From Dryococelus australis (Eukaryota > Arthropoda > Insecta > Phasmatodea > Phasmatidae), in NCBI GenBank assembly GCA_029891345.1, contig CM056994.1, positions 135,724,457-135,788,456 of the forward strand: 64,000 nucleotides of DNA. The letters run 5' to 3'. A model generated the notes under the pieces. That model saw only the letters and a list, made by a program, of their open reading frames with translations, had not been told where the DNA came from and ran no database searches. Both the position numbers and the translations under genes were made by a program. This document shows positions 32,199 to 43,631 of the stretch, piece by piece. How positions within the stretch are numbered: the stretch's first letter is position 1; the number at the start of each line of letters is the position of its first letter.

Positions 32199-34500
32199 CA
32201 GCGAAATGCTCTGTAAGCCCTAATCGTGTGTGGCCATTACATCTCAATCATCAGGTAACATAATAAATACTGTATATTTGAACAGCCTGGTAAGAGAGCA
32301 TGTTAGGATTAGATACCAAACGCAAATGCAGAGTTATTTTTCTTAGAAGAGTAGTCAATATTACTTGGAAATGTCAGATGGGGTTCCGGTTCGTGCCCGC
32401 TACAGATTTTCGAACACGCATTCTCCAGAATCAATCCCAAAAACTAAACACAAATAATCACTCGTCAGTCTTCAAATGTATATTTTTTATTGTTGTTTAT
32501 TGATGACCCCGCAATATGTTGTAGACTAGCGAGGAACGGCTTACATACTTAACTAACAAAGAATTACATCCAGAAACAGCATTGGCCTACTCCTCCATGA
32601 CTTACGCGGAGAATCTTAACCATACGAACATACTTTATGGTTAGAAGACACGGGTTTACTAATTTACGATATCGGTTACAAGCGTAGTCAATAATTGGCG
32701 AAGGGACAGCTCACTTCTACCAACTCGAAAATCTGCAATAAATCTGAAAGATCTGAAAATGCCTGATAAGAGGCGGAATCAAACCTACGCTACCCAGAGC
32801 GTTTGGCCTTCGACACTTTACTTCTGAATTCCAACAGGCGACCTTCGCACATTTTCCAAACTACGCAACACTTTTCGTTAATGTCATTATTATTATCAGC
32901 CTGCAATCGCGTCAGCATGTACCACTAAGGTGTATAATATATAATATATAGAAAATAAATAAGATCTTATGACACAAAAATTAAGGATGGTGAGGGTGAG
33001 TTGGCAACATGTCTTTGCAAAGACAAAATAGCATAGTATAAAATTTTGCTGGACAATGTGTTAGATAGCTGAACTATTTATTACGACCAATGATACTTAT
33101 AGTGACACTAAGGACGAGAGAAGGAAGGCAAGTCAGGAAATACAACAATTTTCTCCACGCTAAAAGAAAATTTAATTAATTGACTTGCTTCTTTTAAACT
33201 CTATATTAGTTAAGTGTGTGTATAGGATATATATATGAGAAACTTGCAAATTATTGCAAGGAAACACGTCCAAAACATTTTAAAAATTCCAAAGACTTTC
33301 CTTTTAATATATGACCTGATTACAAATGCATATTTTCAACAGTATATACACTGAAAATAAGAAAAAATGGACCAAAGTAGATTGATCAATAAGTGTGCAA
33401 CCTGCCCACATGGAGAATTCCCCACAATGGCAAGAACGCTAAAGGAAAAACTTGCAGCGCAGCCGAAGGAGCAGCATCAATAGGCAACGTCGGCCACTTC
33501 TGAAGGGGAAACTTTCTACGTGGTCGAAACGAAAACTATTAGCAAAGCATTGTTTTCTTTTTATCCGCGCTGCTGTCGTTAATACATCGCGGCAGGTGAA
33601 AGTAGCAGCCCACTGCATCACTTCTTCCTCCTTTCAGGTGACTGCGAGTTCCAAGAATACCGCTGGTTGGATTTACAACAGCGGTACAATCATGACACCT
33701 ACAGCGAAGTATCGACAAATCAAAAGATTATTTCAAATTTTATTGCCACATATCAAATATAGCGTTTTTACTCCGATGCAGTCTCCAAGTCACTATCTAG
33801 GTCTATTATGATCTCTCACAGTAGTCTCCCTAAATATTTTTAGTTGAATCGCTTCACCAATGCAGCGACAGAGATGTAGAAAGACAGACTGCACATGCAA
33901 TTTTGTGTCGTGGTTCAAAACATCGTCGATAGTCGATTGTTCGTCGATGCATGAAAGAGTTGTACCATATACGAAAAATTGCAAGTTCTCGCTTCTAACC
34001 GGACTCCAATGACGGCTATCCAGCACAAATGTAACTACGCTTCTGTACTGAGTGCGCACCTTTATAATGTCGCCAATGTAGTCTTGTAAAAAGGTTAAAC
34101 AATTCTGCCTTTGATGATAGAAAAATGCTACTTGGAGCACATATACTAAACATAAAATTTTTTAATTATGGCTATGAGGCCAACTCAGATGTTTCCTTTA
34201 AGAAAATTAGCAGCCATTTTAAAAAATGGTGACGAGATGTATTTTTTGTTGTTCATTACTGGAGATGTTCATGTTAAATCACTAACTTGTGGTTACAAAA
34301 TGCGTGTTGTGCACTTTAGAAGTAAAAATGAAGTCATATACTAAAAAATTATGTTTTTTTTTCAACGATAGCATTTAACGTACATATTTATTGATTACGA
34401 CAAGAATAGAGAGGCAAACGTATTAAAAATTGTTTATTTTAATAAAGAGTTTTATTTTACGATACGAATGCTATTTGCTACTAATCCTTGCTATTAATCC
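29548..34500. other. Long unassigned stretch
   Basis: A two-copy repeat of CTCGCAGCAGGG units (29575-29660) follows the MITE. The rest is AT-rich with short open frames only. The minus-strand frame 33793-34140 (115 codons) is the longest but shows no motif I know. A degenerate inverted B box (GGAATCAAACC, 32770) may mark an old SINE. Confidence 0.4.
32041..32196 (+). repeat. CT microsatellite
   Basis: About 155 bases of nearly pure CT with a few TCC and TT interruptions. The minus-strand Arg/Glu repeat frame here is an artefact of the microsatellite. Confidence 0.95.
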
Positions 34501-34519
34501 TTAAATACATTGTTGGTCA

Positions 34520-35330
34520 TAGTCAAAGAGAGCCACAAGTACAAAAATCGGCACAGTCTGTAAGGCAGCCTTCGTACACTTGCACTACCATGTGCAGCTT
34601 TTCATGCAGGCACTTGGTATAAGTTCCCTGCATACTTGCGAAGCCTCTGGTACAATAGTAAAAAATACTTCCCATTCACTTTCGTTCTTCTTCTTCCATC
34701 CCCAATAACTTGGGGACAGGAGCTATAGGGTTACGATCAACATTTGTGCCCGCAGCACTAACTATCCTGGTAGACAGCTCTTATATGCGGAATGACGCAT
34801 CTTGCGTAGGAGGCAGGTATATTCAAATACTCCTCCTTTCTGAATAAATACGCGTTTTCTTGCCTCGTTAACATATCCTTCAATGATTGTACGGTCATAT
34901 AGTAAAACAATATTATCTCTACAATGGTTTCAACATTTCTTGTACAGTCTGCTAAGTAGGTCTGTCAGTCAGTGTACAAACGGTCACGGTGATATCTTGG
35001 TGTGCATTCCAAGGGTCCCACGCTATCCTTTGCGTCTTCCTAAAAAAAAATACATTGTTGCACACAGTAATAACTTCAAATATTGGTAAGGCAGTTCAAC
35101 GATCCCTGACCTAAAACTCTTGCCAACTCATGCGCGGGCAATGATACAGATGCTCTTCCCAACTCCAAACATTATCCTAGTTTCTCAATGTTTAGACGTT
35201 TAGCTGCTGTGGTAGCTATACCTGCAGCATCAGTGTCAACAGTGCGTCTTTCGACTTTGTTGTATCCTTGCGGCGTAACATCAGATATATAGAGAGTAGG
35301 ATTCGAGTGTCTGTTTCTTCGTGTGTGCAT
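34520..35330 (-). pseudogene. Transposon-associated ORF relic with HEETDTR motif and Cys-rich tail
   Basis: Read on the minus strand in several frames, the motif order is HEETDTRILL (about 35325-35295), DVTPQGYNKVERRTVDTDA (about 35280-35220), WDPWNAHQDIT (about 35025), VEIILFYYMTVQSL with ENAYLFRKE (about 34920-34835), PTQDAS (about 34810), SYWGWKKKNESEWEVFFTI (about 34710-34655), and CRELIP, CMKSC and CKCTKA (about 34635-34560). This order fits a protein repeated many times in cnidarian and arthropod genomes, with an HEEADTR.LLH start, a VDTDV motif and a Cys-rich end. It is generally taken as transposon-encoded, but I do not know which superfamily. At least three frameshifts and several stops make it a pseudogene. 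The N-terminal half is not visible upstream. Confidence 0.7.
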
Positions 35331-37859
35331 AAGTTAATCTCCAGATATCTTGACGATTTATAGAAACCATCGATATCATGTGTGGTAGTCACCTACTTGT
35401 GTTTGTCAAGTAAGATAATAATTAAGTCTTATTTCCATTAACCCGGAGAAAATCCTGTCAATTGTTTGGAAAAGGACATTTTGGTTCAACACGTTTCCCA
35501 CAAATGCCTTTCCTCTTTCGGCTGCGTGTTTCTCTCTTTTGCATGTTATACAGAAAGTATTGGTGTTTTCGCAAATCGTGGTCGCAGAGTGTTGAAAATT
35601 GTAGTGCTTTTTACAGGTGTCAAAGCTTTCAGGGAAGTCTATAACTCAGACTTTGTTTCGGCTCTTAGATATACAAACTTCGACAGAGCTGGACGATATT
35701 AATGGTTTTCATGTCTAGAACTCATCCAAATCTCATTATTTACAACCTGAATAATAATAAGCAATCGTTATTCAGTGATATAGCCTAAACTGTAACTGCT
35801 GACGTGACTTTTCACGAACTGGAGGACAGCTGAATAGGTGGAAGTTATTCAATCACTTGTAGGATCTGTGATATATATAGTTGTTTTTTGACAGGTCATT
35901 CACTCACATGCAATTCAAACTGGTCAGTGGTCAACTCAAAATGTTTCAATATATAATCCATGTGTCTGCAAATGCTGAATCTGTGATATTTCTGCTATCA
36001 AGTACCAGAAGATCACAGCTGCTTACAGTGAATGTGTTTCTCATATCTCGTATTACAGTATATGAGTAAGAGACGAGACATTTTTTGCAAATGTTAGCTG
36101 TAATTATAGTTAGCATGGTGGTGATAATCACCAAGGATTGCCACTGCTTCCTGGGAACTGTACAGGTGCTGGGAGGCTCCGGAGCTTGTGTACCTGTCCA
36201 CCAGACAAGTACTTAACAATCTGTGCAACTCTCAAACAATTTTTCAATTAACATCTTAACCATGGAATTCTTTGGCAAAACTACAGTTAGATGTACGTAC
36301 AATCATGAAAAACCTTGCCACGTAGGCTGCCATAATGTAGAAAGATATTCAGGGAATGGTTGTACATGTTTTTCAAATACATAACTGAACATACAGATCA
36401 TACTTAATATAATGCAGTTTTTTGCACTGCCATTTTACCTTTTTTTTTTTTTTTTTTCAGGAATACACAGCAAAAAAACATTTTATTTCCTTTTCTTAAA
36501 CAATAATGGCAACACTACTTTCAATTTAACGTGCATGTGCACATATAGAAAATCCACTGAATAGGACAGGTTCTGACCGTCAGAATGCATTAGGATATTT
36601 TCTTAGCAATTTAAAATAAATACCAAATCACTTCTTGTTTTGTAATTCTAAATATTTTAACTTTAAATTTTGTACCGAACAAATTTTTAAAGTTATTTAA
36701 ACAACAAATTCAATTTTTTAATTAAATTGTTCTTTAAAACCATAGGATGTCACAAAGAATTTTCTTTTAAATATGGAACTTCATACACACACAGTTGATA
36801 TTTATAAATTTATATATTATAATACTATGATGACATGCACACAAATTAAAAAAAAAAAAAAAAACAAATGCATGATCACATATAATATGGCACAAACATC
36901 ATCAAATAAAAATAATAAATATCAGATAAGTACCTAAGATTCGGAGGCCGCCATTTTGAATATCCACCACTAATGTACTAACAAAAATCTGAGGTGGCCT
37001 AATTGCCAAAATTGAACCTTTATATATATATGTAGTATATGTGCCCCAAGTTGTATGTTCCTACCACCAATAGCACATTACTTCCAAATATTTCACCTAT
37101 CTGCAGGACTAAATGTAAATTACTATGACTGCCATTGTATCAACCTATAAGAATAACGTAAATAATGTCGTAAATCTCATTCTGTTATTTTCAAAGTAGC
37201 TTTCATATTCGTCACAAACCAGTGTTTAAATAACATATACTGCATACAGTACTGTAAATACAAGGAAAAAACTATTTCATACTTTGAAGTGTTGCGTGCA
37301 TTTTATTTTGGTATAGTAATGCAAAGTCACATTTGTACACTATACGTATCTGCAGATATGCCAAAATGTCCACTGCATTGGTGTATGTATTTGTGTACAT
37401 AATTAATACTGAACATGCAATACGTGGGTGTGACTGTATGCGCCTCTAGAGACGGGGGGAAAAGGGAAGCGGCAGGGGAGGCAAGTATTTCATGGGTGTG
37501 GCCAGTAGGCATCTGACAGGTTATTTATGGTGTACACAATCAGTTGGCAGCTTCCATCCTAGATTCGTCCAATGCGAATGAAGCAATTCTTTGCCGATGG
37601 TAGCAATGTTACTTCATGGCAATCAAACCTTTCCAACCGCTACGCTATTAAAGTGAATATTATTATTAATTTAATTTTAAAAACTTGTAATTTTTAAGAC
37701 AGATGTAAATAAATAGGCTTACAACCTTCAGTGATTAATAACGCAAAAATGGCACTTTGTGTGTGTGTGTGGGGGGGGGGGGGGGTTGCTTGATGGTTCT
37801 TTATATGCCCTTCCGGGATATCAGTTTATTCATATTTGAATAAATTTAAAATGCGTGCT
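35331..37859. other. Unassigned AT-rich sequence
   Basis: Contains a T run followed by CAGG (36442-36464), an A run (36847-36864) and a GT-then-G run (37758-37787). Open frames at 35462-35702 (+) are unrecognised. GCCGCCATTTTG at 36950 is a lone relative of the satellite motif of 15-18 kb. Confidence 0.45.
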
Positions 37860-37990
37860 TGTTCAGGCCATCCAGCCGTGTGTGGTAGTCTTGCTGTAGC
37901 GAGTACGGCTCCCACTAGGGAAGTCGCTAATTTGATCCAGTCGAGTGCAACGGCGGTGATTCTCCCAAGTGTTTTTCCATCCCATTCTAG
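37860..37990 (+). mobile_element. Possible old SINE
   Basis: TGTAGCGAGTACGGCTCCCACTA-like sequence is followed by AATTTGATCCAG, a poor B box, and GGTGATTCTCCCAAGTGTTTTTCC, which resembles the body of the SINE at 42.4 kb. The boundaries are uncertain. Confidence 0.3.
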
Positions 37991-38799
37991 ATTATAGATG
38001 GCGCAGTTTTTTAAAATGAATATTTGGTTCGCGCTTCACTAAGCTTTTTTAAAAATATTTATATACATAAAAGAATGGTTGAACTGAAGTATGACTTTCT
38101 GGTTAAAATATACAATGAAAACTCTTGTGGAATATGTACAGTCATCAATTATATTAAATATGTACCAACTGTTGTGAAATCACCATTCAAAATTTATAAA
38201 AATAAAAAAAAACATAATGCCAATAGGTATTTTGGACTCGCATTTCTAACTATATTACTTTAATGTTTAATCTAAGAAATAAATTAAGTGGTTTTTAAGG
38301 TACGAGTCTGTAGATTTGGCACACTTCGGTAGAAGGACAATCTTCGCAGAAAGCTGTCACTTTTCACTTGCCAAGACAAAAGAAAATTTTTATGGCCGCT
38401 CTTAGAAAGTTTGTGGAGGTACAATCGAACGAGCCAATTGTTGTTCGGGCAGGTAACTCAGAATCCATGGGCGTGGCCACCAGCAAATTTTAGCATTGTC
38501 TAAATTGAATATATATTTATGATTGAAAATTTGTGGAAGTAGCGGTGTAGCTGTAGCTTGGGCTAACGGCATGTATAAAAGCAGTCTGTTTTGCGTACAT
38601 ATAATACGCCACCACGTTGGGAAAGCCAAATATGAAGTATGTACACATCCTCCTCACGGACGTATGCAAATTTACCTTCGCAAAGGCGCCAATTGTGAAG
38701 CGGTAGAAAAGCACAAGTATAGGTTGAACTTATATGTAGATGACAAAATTGATTATTCATGCACATGGATAGCATACGTACTGGCAAACCCTTCTTAAA
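37991..38799. other. Unassigned sequence
   Basis: Two unrecognised + frames (38024-38263 and 38523-38798). The second ends just before the Tc1 relic and may be host or transposon DNA. No motif was identified. Confidence 0.4.
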
Positions 38800-39310
38800 G
38801 CACTGGAGCCTGGATGACTGTAAACATGTGGCCTAGTCCGACGAGTCACAATAAAAGTTGTTTCGGGCTGATGGCAGAGTTTGGGTATGACGCAAACCTA
38901 ATGAAGCCATGGATCCCAGTTGTCAACAAGGCACCGTGCAGGCTGGTGGTGGTTTCGTAATGGTGTGGGGTGTGTTCACATGGCATGAGTTGGGTCCACT
39001 TGTCCATGTACCCACAAAACTCAATAGTAACCGCAACAAAACTCTCCGTGGTGACCATTTGCAACCGTTCATGAACTTCAATTCTCCTGACAACGATGAG
39101 ATGTTCCAACAGGATAATCCGACGTCTCATCGGGCTGTAGATGTCCAGGACTGGTTCGAAGAGCATTCTGGAGAGTTCCAGCGAATGGAGTGGCCAGCAC
39201 GTTCCCCCGACATGAACCCAATCGAGCCTTTATGGGACGTGATGAAGAGAGCCATTCGCACCCAAGAGCCTGCACCTCGAAATACCAGGAAACCTGTGCG
39301 TTGGATCATT
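38800..39310 (+). pseudogene. Tc1-type transposase, C-terminal fragment
   Basis: The frame starts with HWSLDDCKHVAWSDES, the region around the first catalytic Asp (WSDES). A stop at once follows, then GGGFVMVWGVF, the second Asp region FQQDNPTSHRA, and EWPARSPDMNPIEPLWDVMKRAI, which carries the final acidic residue of the DDE triad. In a live element this enzyme would cut and paste the transposon at TA sites. The N-terminal paired-like DNA-binding domain is missing, stops occur near 38850 and 38888, and the region after 39310 is a different repeat. The family is clear from the SPDMNPIE block. Confidence 0.9.
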
Positions 39311-39735
39311 TGTAACGAACTTTGTACGTTATTTTCTGTCTGTTTCCGTGCTTATACGCACCTAATATATACATTTAAGCAATATCTATCGTTTCGGCAT
39401 GGCGTAGGGCCTCCAGTCCGAGACCCGAAACCATAAAAATATTAATTTTCTATTGGACTTAGAAACAATTCTTGCTGTTTTTACCCAGCGATGGGAGGTA
39501 TATAATGAGGGCGAAATGAGAGTTTTAGGAAAATAATTCAGGGGTCAGAATGAAATAAGAGGTTAGCAATTTTATTAATTACACGAGTTTCCAATCATTT
39601 TTAACGAACTTTATACACAATGTTTGGTCTCTTTACGTGCTTATACAACCTTAATATAAACATTTAAGCTTTATCCACCAATTAGGCATAGCATGACTTA
39701 GAAAAAACCTGCTGGTTTTACCCAGTGATGGGAGA
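39311..39735 (+). repeat. Diverged direct duplication downstream of the Tc1 relic
   Basis: TGTAACGAACTTTGTACG...GTTTTTACCCAGCGATGGGAG (39311-39500) recurs as TTTAACGAACTTTATACA...GTTTTACCCAGTGATGGGAG (39601-39735). Blocks in common include CATTTAAGC and CGTGCTTATAC. The transposase frame's extra C-terminal residues after 39310 are encoded by this repeat. Confidence 0.75.
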
Positions 39736-39748
39736 ATATTTCAGGAAT

Positions 39749-39800
39749 ATACACTGATATGACAAAAGTCATGGGATACCTGTCTAATAACGTGAAGGGC
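39749..39800 (+). mobile_element. Lone Tc1/mariner-type end
   Basis: TACACTGATATGACAAAAGT followed by CATGGGATACC is a terminal inverted repeat type that I recall from insect Tc1-like elements. It points rightward, so it is not the right end of the Tc1 relic at 38.8 kb. No partner end was found. Confidence 0.45.
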
Positions 39801-40659
39801 CCCCTCTAGCCCATAAACAAAGCACACAATCACATTAAATAACCAAATCAATGAAACAATACACTAAACTACAAATTAATCACTGCTAAAAAAAAGATAT
39901 GACATATTTAGACTACGCTACGTAAGTGTAACAAGTAGACCCTACACTATTACTGCTACCGTAATTTTGTAAATATGAACTACACTCAACAGTATTTTTT
40001 GCAATCTTTAATGGTAGTCTATATCAATGCGAGGGCTGTACAGTCGAGTTGCAATACAATCTACTTTATATATTTTCGCGACCTCGGTTAAAACTGAAAA
40101 CGTCAAACGCCTTCCGCACAAACTGCACGTCAGAAATATAAACTCTATTTTTTTTTGTATTACAGATTATACTATAAAATTGTCACCCCCCCCCCCCTCC
40201 CGATGCTACTCAAAAAAGGCCATTACTTTGGGAAAACGAATCAAAATGAGAGTACACCTTTTGAGTATTCTGAAGCCCTTTACGCTTCGTTATGAGTAGT
40301 ACAAGTATTGCTGTGGGTTGGTTTACACTTGACTTAGAAGCAGCGCAGCAGGATGTGTTCGATTTCCTAGTAAACGGTATTTTCCCGCAAAGTTTTCCTC
40401 CCTTCTTTCGCCATGCGGGCTCCAAGGTCGTTGCCTCTTGTCCTTGCGGTAGGACGCCGAGCCAGTCCGTGGACAAGACAACCTGCCTGTACGCAGGGCT
40501 GTAAATTACCCAGCTGCGCCTCACATGACCAAGGCACCGCTTATCTTTTCCTTCGGTTAGCTAAGGCACAAACGCGGATAGCTCTATCGAACATAAAATA
40601 TCCCTCAACCACCAGGCGACAACAAAGAAGCTAGTATATGTACGAAGAATGAACTATAG
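39801..40659. other. Unassigned sequence
   Basis: Contains a C run (40187-40197) and overlapping frames on both strands at 40210-40634 in a more GC-balanced patch. None was recognised. Confidence 0.4.
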
Positions 40660-40731
40660 AGAGATTCTAAGTAGGGCCGCAGTGGCTCAGTGGATAGAAC
40701 TATATCAAGTGGGGCCGCACTGGCAACGTGG

Positions 40732-40776
<45 letters not shown>

Positions 40777-40935
40777 GGGGCCTTAGTAGCTCAGTGGATA
40801 GAGAGATTCCAAGTGGGGCCACAGTGGCTCAGTGGATAGAGCGATTCCAAGTTGGGCCTTAGTGGCTCAGTGGATAGAACTATGTTAACTGGGCCGCAGT
40901 GGCAAAGTGGATAGATAAATATTAAATTGAACCGT
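40660..40935 (+). repeat. Array of 37 bp units resembling a tRNA A-box region
   Basis: Six units of 37-38 bp, each built on GGGCCNCAGTGGCTCAGTGG followed by ATAGAGCGATTCCAAGT, start near 40674, 40711, 40777, 40815, 40852 and 40890. The second is interrupted by a TA microsatellite. TGGCTCAGTGG is an excellent Pol III A box and GGATAGAGC is the usual D-arm continuation, so each unit looks like the 5-prime third of a tRNA or SINE. No B box is in the array. Confidence 0.75.
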
Positions 40936-41094
40936 AGTCGCTTCAATGTTGTGTTAATTTCACATAATTTAATTATCACCTACATACATCTATGCAATAT
41001 TTTTTTCAGTGTTTGTATGATAAGCAAATTTTCTGACATGGTAAGTGTTCTAGCCCCGTGCCAACACAAAAAAATGTCACGGGCTGGGTCACCT

Positions 41095-41226
<132 letters not shown>

Positions 41227-42381
41227 GTATAACATACGCAGCAATACGTAAAAACGCATTTTCTGCGCAGTGATTTTCACAATGCGCTTGCATTACCTTT
41301 AGTTTACCACCATCAACCCTTAGTTTAATAACGACACAAGAGCGGAAATGAGATAATCTTAGCAACTGCAACTGCCTGAAATACGTAGTTACAAATAAAT
41401 GTTCTCGCCTCTCCCGTTTCTTTAAACTTTCCATTGCGAAAATCATAGGCAGCTCATAAAACTTCCCCAATCCTCTACGTGGCTGACAGACGCAACAAAA
41501 TCACATCGCATTCCTCAACTCTAATTTTATCATTGAATAGTGTTCTATCAGCAGTAACTTCCCGTTATAAGTTGCTCCCAATTCATGCACGATTCGAACA
41601 GACTTGGCAGGCAGGCAGGCACAAAGAGCGAAGCAATAAGGAAGAGTTAGAACCTTGCCAAAGAGGTCGCACTGCGAACACTTGAAAGCCCACAACACAC
41701 GCACCTACCTCAGTCCTGCACAGATGAAATGTGCGACACTAATACGACTAAGTCTGATGAGTAACAATATAGTGCAAGACGCATCACTGTTTTGTAAATA
41801 CTGCTTTGAGAAAAATGTGGCACGTTAAATGTGAACCAATTTCCCATTTTTAAGTTCCAAGTATCGTGTAATGTTCCTTTATTAAAAATAACCATATTGA
41901 AGAAATCAATTCAGACAAGCTGTTCCTTCAAAAGATATTAGGAGTTTCAAAAGATACCAGGATGTACCTTTTTCACTTAAGAAATTAGCATTTCTATTAA
42001 ACAATACAACTTAAAACTTTTTGCAACAAAGCTATAAGACTCTGACACAGACAGATTATTCACAGTATTAAATCACTTTCAATGATATTGACAAATCCAA
42101 ATCAGAAACAAACTTTTCCCCTGAAGTGAACCAATTATGTTCAGTCAATTTGTTGTACGGCCACTTGACACCACTTTATTTTTATTTTTAAGTTCATGTT
42201 TATGACTGCTGATGAAAAAAAATCATGATTTTCACTCGTCGCATAAAAATTAAAACAGGCGTGATGTTAAACAAGGAACAAGTTAAACATGAATATTACT
42301 TAGTGTTATGACGTCGAAGCACCAATTCGGCTCGCATTTGGGCCCACACATTTGATGGCCTCCCACTGTACTAGGAGTGGC
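41227..42381. other. Unassigned AT-rich sequence
   Basis: No gene or repeat end was recognised. Short open frames at 41479-41895 show no motif. Confidence 0.45.
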
Positions 42382-42525
42382 GTGGAGAGATTTGGGCGGC
42401 TCTTAGCGACGTCTCGAGAGCCGAAAACGGTGAAACGGGAGAATCCCGAAGAAACGATTCCCACGTGCGGAAATCTGGGAGCGACCCCGCCGGGAATCGA
42501 ACCCGTTTAAGCTAGGTGTTGTCGT
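42382..42525 (-). mobile_element. tRNA-derived SINE with 12 bp flanking duplication
   Basis: On the minus strand it carries a perfect B box, GGTTCGATTCC, then GGTCGCTCCCAGATTTCCGC, GTGGGAATCGT and TTCTCCCGTTT, the same body as the SINE at 22.3 kb. TAGGAGTGGCGT lies directly on both sides (42370 and 42526), a convincing target-site duplication. The A-box part is weak, so the 5-prime end is probably truncated. Confidence 0.75.
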
Positions 42526-42537
42526 AGGAGTGGCGTC

Positions 42538-43631
42538 GTCTTTTTTCACTTCTGCCCAAAAATGTTACAATGTTTTGATTTTCTGAAGTGCTTTGTGTAA
42601 CAGAACGTAATTTAAGGATGTAACTATCGAATCTTCCTAATGGACTGTTACATAAACATACAGTATAATTGTGTTAACCAAATAATCTGCTGAATATATC
42701 ACATGAATGCTTAGAAATATATACATGCATAATTTATATTTTATTAACATAGTGTAGAACACGTGTGTAAATTTGCGCAGACTTTACACAATGCATTCAC
42801 ACTTAATGTAGATTTTGTGATCGAAACGAAATTATAACAGTAAAAAGCGTAAAGCGTAACAGTTAAAAGTGTACATGCTGGGCACTTTAAGACCTCCCGT
42901 CTTTCCGGCATTTTGCACCCAACGTTTCAATGTAATCAATTCATTCGGCGAGAAAAAAGAGCCTGGTTTACGGTAGCCTCTTTATTGCATCAGAAATCAG
43001 CAGCACGATACATCGCCACTTCGACGCGGGAGTTGTGGAACTGCACGGCCTAGCCACAGGAAAAGCAGCTCGTGTGTACCTGGCCCTGCTGGCGATAAGC
43101 AGCCAGTAGTGCGCGAGCAGGCGGTCTGGCCTGGTTAACCAAACCGGTTTACCTTCAGTTCGCAACGCAACGTGCCGCCAACAACGCCGACGCCCGGATG
43201 TCGGGAATACCACCTTGTGGTTCCGCTGTGCTATATAGCTACAGCTGTACTATATTGAAGAGATCAGTAACTTCCCCCCAGCAAGAAATTTAAATAATAC
43301 ATATCTTACCAAGCATTTGGATAAATCCCGATTGATTACACACAAAAAAAGTACTTTTCCTGTATTCATATTTACCGCGTAATTCCGTTAACATTTCCGT
43401 GTGGACATACTGAGAAAATTAAATAGGGTTTTTTCTTTTTTCTTTTACTTTTTTGTTACCTAATCACACCATGATGATTTCCATAATTTTGCGATATCTA
43501 TTCAACTACGTCATAATTTTGCCGTATAAATTAGTGCATCTTTAAAAAAAATGTCAGTAATCGTGAAAGTTGATATATAGCAACAGAGGTGGATACCATA
43601 TAAAAGTTTACAGTAAACAATGGATGATGTA
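42538..43631. other. Unassigned, with a GC-rich patch
   Basis: The part at 43000-43210 is GC-rich with an 81-codon minus-strand frame rich in Arg. No domain or splice pattern was convincing. Confidence 0.4.

Noticed and set aside
32026-32247. Minus-strand Arg/Glu repeat open frame
   Set aside because: It is the translation of a CT microsatellite.
33793-34140. 115-codon minus-strand open frame
   Set aside because: No recognised motif, and it is isolated from the HEETDTR relic upstream; kept as unassigned.
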